Below the pieces are notes generated by a model that had not been told where the DNA came from, did no database searches, and was given only the letters and a program-made list of their open reading frames with translations. A stretch of 8,380 nt of DNA, taken from positions 1 through 8,380 of the forward strand of contig JAPUKM010000076.1 in the NCBI GenBank assembly GCA_027295645.1, read 5' to 3'. Positions within the stretch are counted from its first letter, which is position 1; every line of letters starts with the position of its first letter. Source of the DNA: Chloroflexota bacterium (GTDB taxonomy: Bacteria; Chloroflexota; Dehalococcoidia; Lucifugimonadales; JAPUKM01). The position numbers were made by a program, and so were the translations under genes. Below, in pieces: positions 1 to 5,369 of this stretch.

Positions 1-8
1 AGTCGGGA

Positions 9-23
9 TCGGGCTCATAGCCC
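9..23 (+). repeat. Partial copy of the tRNA anticodon hairpin
   Basis: The 11 bases TCGGGCTCATA at 9-19 are identical to 63-73 inside the tRNA. Here they are followed by GCCC, so GGGC/GCCC (11-14/20-23) forms a small perfect hairpin with loop TCATA. No D or T arm accompanies it, so it is not a second tRNA. It could be chance, a relic of a duplicated tRNA, or a leftover of recombination at the tRNA. The window begins too close to it to decide. Confidence 0.4.
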
Positions 24-37
24 AATATAGGTAGTGC

Positions 38-112
38 CGCGGGGTGGAGCAGTGGCAGCTCGTCGGGCTCATAACCCGAAGGTCGCAGGTTCGAGTCCTG
101 CCACCGCTACCA
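38..112 (+). tRNA. Initiator tRNA-Met (anticodon CAT)
   Basis: A full cloverleaf can be folded by eye: acceptor 38-44 with 102-108, D stem GAGC/GCTC (47-50/58-61), anticodon stem TCGGG/CCCGA (63-67/75-79) around loop CTCATAA, T stem GCAGG/CCTGC (85-89/97-101) around TTCGAGT, discriminator A109 and an encoded CCA at 110-112. Initiator rather than elongator identity is supported by three G-C pairs closing the anticodon stem, the A11:T24 pair in the D stem, and the lack of a Watson-Crick pair at 1:72 (C against T), all known bacterial initiator hallmarks. It supplies the formyl-Met tRNA that starts translation. Oddity: the sixth acceptor pair is G43 against A103, a mismatch not expected in a healthy stem. 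The D loop is short (7 nt). Confidence 0.95.
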
Positions 113-124
113 AGGTTTGTATCT

Positions 125-149
125 GAGAGTGGGCCTGATGACTCTCTTT
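125..149 (+). terminator. Possible weak terminator behind the tRNA
   Basis: GAGAGT (125-130) and ACTCTC (141-146) are inverted repeats separated by 10 nt and followed by TTT. The stem is short and the loop large, so this is at best a weak intrinsic terminator for the tRNA transcript 13 bases upstream. Its position between tRNA and the next coding region is the main argument for it. Confidence 0.3.
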
Positions 150-195
150 CAGTTTCTCTCCCACCATGCTGCCAACATTGCGAATGCGAAGAACC

Positions 196-750
196 ATGAG
201 GCCGCGAAGTATCAGCATTCCCCTACTGGTGTGTGCTGCCATTCTGAGCCTGGCCTGCACTGCCGATGATGCGACTCCTACGGTGATGGCTACTGTTGAA
301 CCGCCGGTTGACGCGGTGGTACAGGCCTATTTCGACACGATCATGCCGATCTTCCAGGGAAGGGATTCGGCCCATATTGCCCTTGACAGGGAGATTGGGC
401 CGCCTGTGGCGGCGTCTGAGGCGGGGGAGGTCAGGCGCTGGTTTGATTCTACGAATGAGATCATTGCATCCCAGCTAGCCGCACTCACCTCTGTTGAGGA
501 CCTACCCGCCGCCACGGAAGTGGCTCATGCCAACTATCTTGCCACCACTACGGCACTGTTGGAATTTAACAGGAGCATTGCCCTCCGCCTTGGCGAAGCT
601 GGCCAAGACTCCAACCTGGCCGAGGCTATCCGAGATCTGCAACAGGTAAGCGAGGCCCAGAGGCTTCTTGTTGGTGAATCAAGGGAGGCCTGTTCGGCGC
701 TGGAGAATGCCGCTATGGCCAACCGGAGTGTTGTGGATTTACGCTGCTGA
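196..750 (+). CDS. Small putative lipoprotein of unknown function
   Basis: I do not recognise a family. From the ATG at 196 the product is 184 residues: a basic N-terminus (RPR), a hydrophobic stretch (about residues 6-20) and Cys21 in the context LSLAC, which looks like a signal-peptidase-II site. The box is imperfect because Ser, not Leu/Ile/Val, is at -3. After Cys21 come a Thr/Pro-rich linker and a mostly helical, Ala/Glu-rich domain with little hydrophobic content, consistent with an exported protein tethered to the membrane. Cys166 and Cys184 (the last residue) could form a disulfide. In-frame ATGs at 166 and 184 would add up to 10 residues, but 196 gives a normal signal-peptide length. 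No strong Shine-Dalgarno sequence precedes any of the starts. It stands alone between the tRNA and convergent minus-strand genes. Confidence 0.65.
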   Translation: MRPRSISIPLLVCAAILSLACTADDATPTVMATVEPPVDAVVQAYFDTIMPIFQGRDSAHIALDREIGPPVAASEAGEVRRWFDSTNEIIASQLAALTSVEDLPAATEVAHANYLATTTALLEFNRSIALRLGEAGQDSNLAEAIRDLQQVSEAQRLLVGESREACSALENAAMANRSVVDLRC

Positions 751-802
751 TCTGGATGGGTTGGCAGCAGCCTCTGAGGCCGGTTCATTCAGGGTGCGTA
801 CT

Positions 803-1012
803 TTAGGTGGGTCCTTTAGCGGACTTCAGAAGAAGATAGGCGCCGTATCCGCCGATTATCAATGCCACTGGCCATCCCTGGGCCCCAAAGATGACTCCGG
901 CGGCTATCCAGATGATCGCCCCTGTCAAAAATATGGCGCCAAGGGTTTTGCGAACCCTGCGAACGGTTGAAGCATCGGGTGTTCCCCACAATGGATCGTT
1001 GTCTGGGGGCAT
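803..1012 (-). CDS. Small membrane protein with two transmembrane helices
   Basis: From the ATG at 1012 this encodes 69 residues. A polar N-terminal segment rich in Pro/Asp and then Arg/Lys (about residues 1-23) is followed by two hydrophobic helices, roughly residues 24-44 (rich in Ile/Ala/Gly with one Trp) and 46-63, joined by a tight GAQGWP turn, and a short basic tail. The positive charges before helix 1 and after helix 2 suggest both ends face the cytoplasm. A TTG at 1027 would add five residues, but the AAAGG upstream abuts that codon with no spacing, so the ATG is preferred. It starts 59 bases after the stop of the hydrolase ending at 1072, with no promoter I can see, so cotranscription is plausible. 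No function is assigned; it could be an assembly or regulatory subunit, or simply uncharacterised. Confidence 0.6.
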   Translation of the reverse strand: MPPDNDPLWGTPDASTVRRVRKTLGAIFLTGAIIWIAAGVIFGAQGWPVALIIGGYGAYLLLKSAKGPT

Positions 1013-1071
1013 GAAGGGGCCGTCCAACCTTTAACGCTGTGGCTGCCGCTCTAGTGAGAACACAGTAGCGC

Positions 1072-1938
1072 TCAACCGAAGAATCCGCTGATGAAGTGTT
1101 TCTTGATGACCCCTGCGACCAGGTCAGGGCGCTGAAGTGGCACATCGTGGACGCTGTCTTCCAGCCATACGGTGTTACTCACGGGCAGGGTATCTCCTGC
1201 AGCGGCCAATGACCTCTCCGCCCGCTCCTGCCGCTCCTTTGAGTGGGAGCCGCGGCCTCTGGCTGGCATGAGCAGAACCGGACACCGCACGCGGTGGTAG
1301 AGTTCAGACGGCTTGTGGTCCCATATCGCCTCGATCACGGCCATGTGGTTTGTCCTGCTTAGTCTTGCCTGGATCTGTCCGTTCGCGAGCTCTTCGAAAT
1401 TGGCCTCCATGGCCTGGCGAACCTGCGGGGTCTTCTCGAACCCGAAGTCCATGTTTTGCGCTCTCGCTCGAAGGGACTCAAGGGTCATGCCGCTGAAGTC
1501 AGGAGGGGCCATCTCCCTCGTCGCCGCCTCCAAGCTCGGGAAGTAGCTGGATATCTCTATCGTGCCCCCGTCCACCAAACACAATCCGGCCGCTACCCCC
1601 GGATAGGTCGCCGCATGCTCAAGGGCCACGTTTCCTCCCCACGAGTGACCGACCAGGATGGGGGATTCGATGTTGAGGACCTGGAGCAGGCCGTTTATGT
1701 CGGCAGCCACCGTGGCGAAGTCGTAGCCGCCGTCCGGCTTGGCACTCTCACCGTGCCCACGCTGGTCCACCGTAATAACCGTGTGGTCCTTCGCCAGCAA
1801 TGGCGCTACTAAGTCCCAGATTCGGTGCGTGGAAGCCAGTCCGTGTAGCAGCACTAGAGGCGGCCTGGTGCCTCCCCACGTCCAGTATCGAAGGAGCACG
1901 CCGTTGGTTTCAGCGGACGCTGCGATAGGTGAAGACAA
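1072..1938 (-). CDS. Alpha/beta hydrolase (MhpC/esterase-like)
   Basis: This 288-residue protein has the full alpha/beta-hydrolase-fold layout at the usual length: the oxyanion motif HGLAST at 32-37, DQRGHGES at 58-65, and the nucleophile elbow GHSWGG with Ser99 at 97-102. His264 in a DSVHD context near the C-terminus is placed as the catalytic base. The helical cap spans roughly residues 125-205. The acid is unusual: after the strand PVLLMPA (220-226), where most relatives have Asp, there is ARGRGS. Asp123 after the preceding strand (LVDGG) may serve instead, as in some dehalogenase-like members. It likely hydrolyses an ester, epoxide, C-C or carbon-halogen bond of a small molecule in the cytoplasm; the substrate cannot be read from sequence. 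The start is TTG, fixed by GGAGG five bases upstream. It has its own extended -10 promoter and probably carries the small membrane gene behind it. Confidence 0.9.
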   Translation of the reverse strand: MSSPIAASAETNGVLLRYWTWGGTRPPLVLLHGLASTHRIWDLVAPLLAKDHTVITVDQRGHGESAKPDGGYDFATVAADINGLLQVLNIESPILVGHSWGGNVALEHAATYPGVAAGLCLVDGGTIEISSYFPSLEAATREMAPPDFSGMTLESLRARAQNMDFGFEKTPQVRQAMEANFEELANGQIQARLSRTNHMAVIEAIWDHKPSELYHRVRCPVLLMPARGRGSHSKERQERAERSLAAAGDTLPVSNTVWLEDSVHDVPLQRPDLVAGVIKKHFISGFFG

Positions 1939-1943
1939 AATTT

Positions 1944-1948
1944 CCTCC
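1944..1948 (-). promoter_or_regulatory. Shine-Dalgarno that fixes a TTG start
   Basis: GGAGG on the minus strand lies exactly 5 bases ahead of the TTG at 1938-1936. No ATG or GTG sits at this spacing, so this site selects the rare start codon of the hydrolase. Confidence 0.8.
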
Positions 1949-1962
1949 GTAAACAGGTGGTG

Positions 1963-1971
1963 ATTATAGCA
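1963..1971 (-). promoter_or_regulatory. Extended -10 promoter for the 1072-1938 hydrolase
   Basis: The minus strand reads TGCTATAAT: a perfect TATAAT (1968-1963) with the TGn extension. No convincing -35 lies 16-18 bases upstream (CTGCGG at 17), as is tolerated for extended -10 promoters of the main sigma factor. The expected transcription start is near 1956, leaving a leader of about 18 nt that contains the Shine-Dalgarno site. It lies in the 98-bp gap behind the MFS gene, so the hydrolase need not depend on read-through. Confidence 0.65.
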
Positions 1972-2036
1972 ACGATGCCGGTTTTCCGCAGATGCTTTTC
2001 AGAGACCTTATGGTAGGAGCCAACGATGGAGCCATC

Positions 2037-3305
2037 CTATGCGGTGACGTACTGCGGGACTTTGCGCATAGGCACGAACAGGGCGGCTGCCGCAACGACG
2101 CCCGCGATAATACCTACATACAGGAAGACGCCGTCCATGCTGCTTAGCTCTCGTACGCGCCCGGCAATGACCGGGGAGATGGCTCCGAAGATGGCAGGCC
2201 CGGTGAACATAAGAGCCGTCGCAGAGGCCTCTGTCCCTCGAGGAACTGCGTCGAGTGTCGCGGCCAGCATCACCGGGTTGATCGAATACAGGAACATTCC
2301 CAGCAAGGCCAGGATCAGCGTGAATGGAAGGCCGCTACCGAAGGGCAGCAGGGCGAGAACAAGAATGGCGATGGCAGCCAGCCCCACCGAGACTACGGGA
2401 CGGCGGCCGATCTTGTCTGACAGCCAGCCCAAGAGGGGCGCTGTGCCAACGCCGAAGAGGGTGAGCAATGACAGGTGGTAGCCTATCTTGAACTCGTTGA
2501 AGCCCAGGTCCTCGTCCATGTAGACGATGAGGAATATGCTGAGTGAGTTGTGGGCCATGGCGCGCGCACTGGTAAGCATCACCATGCTGGCCACGGTTCC
2601 ATTCGTCAATATGCCCCTGGCCGAGCGTATGTATGCGGCAAGATTCTGGATATCACCGGCCCCTTCAGTCCCCCTGACTTTGCCGTAGAATGTCAGCACT
2701 GCCAGGGCGCTGAGGAGAGCTGGTGCGATCAGTAGCAGAGCCAAGGTCCGCCATTCCAGGCCACTCCACTCGATGCCCAACAGGGTGACGCCACCCAGGA
2801 GCAGCCCCATGACGATGGGGGAGATGCTATCCCCAATAGAGCCTCCCATTCTGTGAACTGCCATGGCGGTGGCGCGGCGATGTGGATACATTGCCCCCAA
2901 CGTGCCGAACGCAGGCGCGTGCCAGAGGGATGCCCCCAGGCTGGTGACGGCGATTCCCAGCAGAACGATCCAGTAGGCGTGAGCAGTGCCAATCAAGAGA
3001 TAGCCCAGGGCAAGGCTGCTGAGGCTTGCGGCCAGGATCACCCCCACTTTACTCCGCCATACGTCCGCCATGATGCCCGCCGGGATGTTCATGACTGCGC
3101 CAGAGACGGTCCGCGCCGCGCCGAACAGCCCTACCTGGACATCGGTTAGGGACATGGCCTCTTTTAGTGAGGGTATGAGGAGCAGGAAGGCCTGCTGATA
3201 GAAGTGTTTGAGCGCGTGCCCCAGGGCAAGCCCTATCATGATGCCGCGTGAGCCGATTATTACCCCCTCAGCTTTCGGCCCTGCATCTTCGAGTCTCTCT
3301 GGCAC
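2037..3305 (-). CDS. MFS transporter, fosmidomycin-resistance-like group
   Basis: This is a 422-residue major-facilitator protein with about 12 hydrophobic segments in two halves linked by a polar loop around residues 208-235. Loop 2-3 has the family signature GIMADVWRSKVG (77-88), and its repeat in the second half, GWLSDKIGRRP (293-303), is textbook. The N-terminal pattern GHALKHFYQQAF (29-40), followed by LIPSLKEAMSLTDVQVGLFG, resembles the Fsr/COG2223-like MFS subgroup that exports drugs or carries small anions. The true substrate is unknown, and uptake of a compound used by the neighbouring hydrolases is equally possible. The start is GTG at 3305, with GGAG nine bases upstream. A later ATG at residue 23 would cut into the first helix region and is disfavoured. 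Hydrolase genes lie on both sides: 140 bp upstream and 98 bp downstream. Confidence 0.9.
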   Translation of the reverse strand: MPERLEDAGPKAEGVIIGSRGIMIGLALGHALKHFYQQAFLLLIPSLKEAMSLTDVQVGLFGAARTVSGAVMNIPAGIMADVWRSKVGVILAASLSSLALGYLLIGTAHAYWIVLLGIAVTSLGASLWHAPAFGTLGAMYPHRRATAMAVHRMGGSIGDSISPIVMGLLLGGVTLLGIEWSGLEWRTLALLLIAPALLSALAVLTFYGKVRGTEGAGDIQNLAAYIRSARGILTNGTVASMVMLTSARAMAHNSLSIFLIVYMDEDLGFNEFKIGYHLSLLTLFGVGTAPLLGWLSDKIGRRPVVSVGLAAIAILVLALLPFGSGLPFTLILALLGMFLYSINPVMLAATLDAVPRGTEASATALMFTGPAIFGAISPVIAGRVRELSSMDGVFLYVGIIAGVVAAAALFVPMRKVPQYVTA

Positions 3306-3445
3306 GCCTCGCTTCTCCGCCTTTCACCGTCGTCTGGTTTAGTCACCGGCCCGGCTGGTCTCAGGCGTCCACCGGAACTCAAATGAATCGATCAATAGAA
3401 TATTCGCTCCGGTCCAGGTACGCTCTATGGTATCACGCATCTCCA

Positions 3446-4312
3446 TTAGCTCTCTGCCACACGCTGTCCCATTGTCAATTGCTGCAGGAATTCTTTGAAA
3501 ATGGGCGCTGCACGCTCGGCCCGCGCTTGAGCCAACGCCTCCGGCGGCCCCTCCCAGAGCCGGTCCCACTCGTCCCGCTGGATCACCGGACTGTGAAACT
3601 GAGCATTGGGTAGGATCCTGTGTAGAGCCTGTGCAGCCGGCAACGTATGGATGTCATCATCTCCAGCAATAATCACCGTTGGCACCTGGATGGAGGCCAA
3701 TTCCTCTTCAGTAGCGCCGATCACCGGCAGGTCAGCACCCTCAGTGAAGAACATGCGCCAGCGACTCATCACCCTGATGAACTCCTGCACGTCCATGGAG
3801 AGCAGGCGCTCACGGTTGGCTGAGTTCTCGGTGATCCGCTCGGTGAAGTAGGGGGTGGTAACCACCGCGGCCATGCCACCTGTCTGGGCCGCCTCGATAA
3901 ATTGGCCATAGTATTGATACGCCAGACGCTCTGCTGCCACGGCACCTCCGGTGACCCATCCCAGCAGCAGCCCCCGTACCAGTTCAGGATGCCGGATCGC
4001 CGTTAGCAAAGACACGCGACATCCTGCAGACCACCCTCCCAGGTACGCGGGCCCGATATCGAGCTGTTTAATGAACTGTGCCAGGTCATCGGCCCATATC
4101 TCCTGCTCAGACTCCTCTCCGGAGATAGTGATATCCGATGCTCCGCAGTTGCGTCGGTCATAGATGAATCTTCGGTAATCGGGTGCCATGGCCTCCGCTA
4201 CTGGGCGCATGATGTTCATGGCGCCCCGCCCTCCGGGGGTAAAGACTATGGGCAACCCGGACCCCATCTCCTGGAAGTGAAGTGTGCAGCTGTTGACGAC
4301 TATAGTTGCCAA
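3446..4312 (-). CDS. Alpha/beta-hydrolase-fold protein lacking the usual catalytic His
   Basis: Read from the TTG at 4312 (288 residues), the fold is clear: FTPGGRG after strand 3 (about 24-30), YDRRNCGAS (51-59) after strand 4, and nucleophile elbow GGWSAGC with Ser95. GDDD (217-220) after the seventh strand supplies an acid. Where the family usually has GHxxxxExPE near the C-terminus, this protein has DEWDRLWEGPPE (247-258), so Trp replaces the expected His. His240 lies within the preceding strand and is poorly placed. It may use another base, act through Cys or a shifted residue, or be a non-hydrolytic family member. A TTG at 4348 would add 12 residues (MSRYSAGRRYVR); I prefer 4312 because the protein then begins right at strand 1 (ATIVVN), with GGAAGG 12 bases upstream. 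It lies between the SRPBCC gene and the MFS gene. It is not closely similar to the hydrolase at 1072-1938. Confidence 0.85.
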   Translation of the reverse strand: MATIVVNSCTLHFQEMGSGLPIVFTPGGRGAMNIMRPVAEAMAPDYRRFIYDRRNCGASDITISGEESEQEIWADDLAQFIKQLDIGPAYLGGWSAGCRVSLLTAIRHPELVRGLLLGWVTGGAVAAERLAYQYYGQFIEAAQTGGMAAVVTTPYFTERITENSANRERLLSMDVQEFIRVMSRWRMFFTEGADLPVIGATEEELASIQVPTVIIAGDDDIHTLPAAQALHRILPNAQFHSPVIQRDEWDRLWEGPPEALAQARAERAAPIFKEFLQQLTMGQRVAES

Positions 4313-4378
4313 ACGTACGTACCGCCTTCCTGCGGAGTAACGACTCAAACGTGCCTGAATTACGCGCCGACGGCTACC

Positions 4379-4387
4379 ATTCTAGCA
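4379..4387 (-). promoter_or_regulatory. Extended -10 promoter for the 3446-4312 gene
   Basis: The minus strand reads TGCTAGAAT, a five-of-six -10 box with TGn extension and no good -35 at normal distance (CGCCTT at 17). The predicted start is near 4372, about 60 nt before the TTG at 4312 and 24 nt before the alternative TTG at 4348. It lies downstream of the strong hairpin at 4416-4457, which would insulate this gene from the SRPBCC transcript. Confidence 0.5.
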
Positions 4388-4415
4388 TCCGTCCGAGTTC
4401 CAAGGCGGCAGAGCA

Positions 4416-4457
4416 CAGAGGAGGCACCCCCTGACGACTCAGGGGGTGCCTCCTCTG
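4416..4457 (-). terminator. Perfect 19-bp hairpin behind the SRPBCC gene
   Basis: Positions 4416-4434 and 4439-4457 are perfect inverted repeats (19 bp, 13 of them G-C) around a 4-base loop, CGAC. The hairpin begins 23 bases past the stop of the SRPBCC gene and ends over 100 bases ahead of the next start, as expected for a terminator. The minus-strand transcript has no U tract after the stem. The only T run (TTTT, 4459-4462) is on the plus-strand side, where no gene points at it. It could therefore act as an RNA-stabilising or Rho-independent structure without a tail, or be a dispersed palindromic repeat. Confidence 0.6.
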
Positions 4458-4480
4458 GTTTTGTGCGGTAGGCCGACGAC

Positions 4481-4876
4481 TCAGGACTTGCCGAAATGCT
4501 CCTGCATGTGCTGGAAGTAGTGCTCTTCCCAGCCTTGCTTGTAGCCTTCAGCCTGGCCGTCCGGGATATTGGAGTGTTGAATGGTCAGCTTGGCGCCGCC
4601 GGGAGCCTCTTCCAGGAGGACCTCAATCCGGGAATCCGGGCTGCCTTCCGGGAACTCGCCCGCTCTCCAGGACTGGACTATTCGGCTGTGTGGCTCCATC
4701 TCCAGAGTCTGACCGTAGATGACGCCGCCGAACATGCTGAATTTGCCACCGACCGAGGGATCGATGTCGGCAGGCCCGCCGGTCATCTCGGCGTGGCCCT
4801 TGGAACTCAGCCAGGCCTCATATATCTGCCTGGGGGTGGCGGGTATAACCTCTGATATTTCAAAAGACTCAACCAT
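4481..4876 (-). CDS. SRPBCC / AHSA1-like domain protein
   Basis: The 131-residue product is a single START-like (SRPBCC) domain of the Activator-of-Hsp90-ATPase-1 type found widely in bacteria. The features seen are the first strand FEISEVIPATPRQIYEAWL (5-23), the GGKFSMFGG hairpin (43-51), the GQTLEMEP...IVQSWR strand pair (55-71), charged strands EVLLEE and AKLTIQHSNIP, and the C-terminal helix GWEEHYFQHMQEHF (115-128) whose GW is a family landmark. These proteins have a deep hydrophobic pocket and bind or transform small hydrophobic molecules; many are controlled by an adjacent ArsR-type repressor, but none is encoded here. The start is unambiguous: ATG with AGGAGG five bases upstream. The gene is flanked by a two-dyad promoter upstream and a perfect hairpin downstream, so it is a tightly bounded single-gene transcription unit. 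Confidence 0.92.
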   Translation of the reverse strand: MVESFEISEVIPATPRQIYEAWLSSKGHAEMTGGPADIDPSVGGKFSMFGGVIYGQTLEMEPHSRIVQSWRAGEFPEGSPDSRIEVLLEEAPGGAKLTIQHSNIPDGQAEGYKQGWEEHYFQHMQEHFGKS

Positions 4877-4891
4877 GCTCTCCTCCTATAT

Positions 4892-4907
4892 GTAAGCTAT
4901 CGCTTAC
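4892..4907. promoter_or_regulatory. Dyad over the predicted transcription start of the SRPBCC gene
   Basis: GTAAGC (4892-4897) and GCTTAC (4902-4907) are perfect inverted repeats with a 4-bp spacer. The predicted start of the minus-strand transcript (about 4903) lies within the dyad, the classic position of a repressor operator. In RNA it could also form a small 5' hairpin ending a few bases before the Shine-Dalgarno sequence. Confidence 0.55.
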
Positions 4908-4909
4908 GC

Positions 4910-4938
4910 ATAATACCAGCACGCTGGTTATGATGCAA
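4910..4938 (-). promoter_or_regulatory. Sigma-70-type promoter of the SRPBCC gene
   Basis: On the minus strand TTGCAT (4938-4933) and TATTAT (4915-4910) are separated by the ideal 17 bp, and the -10 carries a TGn extension (TGGTATTAT). Each hexamer matches consensus well (TTGACA 4/6, TATAAT 5/6). This is the best-formed promoter in the window, sited 34 bp ahead of the ATG. Confidence 0.7.
4915..4928. promoter_or_regulatory. Dyad filling the -35/-10 spacer of the SRPBCC promoter
   Basis: ACCAGC (4915-4920) and GCTGGT (4923-4928) are perfect inverted repeats separated by AC. The dyad sits almost wholly inside the 17-bp spacer between -35 and -10, touching the first base of the -10. A dimeric regulator bound here would compete with RNA polymerase. 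The spacer is normal length, so a MerR-style DNA-twisting activator is less likely than a repressor. Confidence 0.55.
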
Positions 4939-4985
4939 CATGCGGTCCGCATGACTACAGGGTTGAGGCGAGACGATGTAGCTTT

Positions 4986-5369
4986 CTATGAGTATTTCAA
5001 TGCCAGGCGAAGACGCTTCGGTACGTTGCTCCCGGCAGGAGATGGCTCTTCAGTCACCTTGGCGACCAGGGGCATCTCGGCAAGCGTGCTCACCAGTCGA
5101 ATCGGTTGTTTGTGGATTACATGCACCACCGTGTCTGCCACCAGGGACGGGGTCACTCTTCCCACCTCACCGTCAGTCTTCTCAGCGAGTAGGTGGAGCA
5201 GCGTCAGGATGAGGGCTGGTTCTACGGGCGCAGTGAATACCAGATCGTGTTCCTTCGTCGGCTCGTATTCGGTCAGACCCGCGGCGGCCTTGGGCGGCTC
5301 TTTGGAATCTACGACCGCTGTCTCCTCCTCCGGCGAGGCGTCTTCATCAGCAGTCTCAGGGGTTTCCAC
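4986..5369 (-). CDS. C-terminal domain of the split response regulator (out of frame)
   Basis: This reading frame (127 codons, opening at a GTG with no Shine-Dalgarno) continues the acidic, Pro/Glu/Ala-rich linker of the receiver protein upstream and then forms a compact domain of about 90 residues beginning near HDLVFTAPVEP. Predicted order by eye: strand, long helix (ILTLLHLLAEK), GEVGRVTPSL turn, strand (TVVHVIHK), helix (LVSTLAEM), strand (LVAKVTEE), linker, strand (KRLRLALK). This is compatible with a small ferredoxin-like alpha/beta fold. It has no helix-turn-helix or kinase/cyclase motif that I recognise. The missing Shine-Dalgarno, the shared linker composition and the G9 run at the junction all argue that it belongs to the same protein as the receiver and is not a separate gene. 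It would be expressed only by frameshifting or from a cell with a different tract length. Confidence 0.6.
   Translation of the reverse strand: METPETADEDASPEEETAVVDSKEPPKAAAGLTEYEPTKEHDLVFTAPVEPALILTLLHLLAEKTDGEVGRVTPSLVADTVVHVIHKQPIRLVSTLAEMPLVAKVTEEPSPAGSNVPKRLRLALKYS

Noticed and set aside
3427..3435. TGATACCAT as a promoter for the MFS gene
   Set aside because: It has the TGn form, but the hexamer is poor (TACCAT), there is no -35, and it lies about 120 bp from the start codon; insufficient to list.
5367..5369. GTG as an independent start for the C-terminal domain
   Set aside because: It is preceded only by the C9 run with no Shine-Dalgarno, and the residues after it are clearly mid-linker; a broken single gene explains it better.
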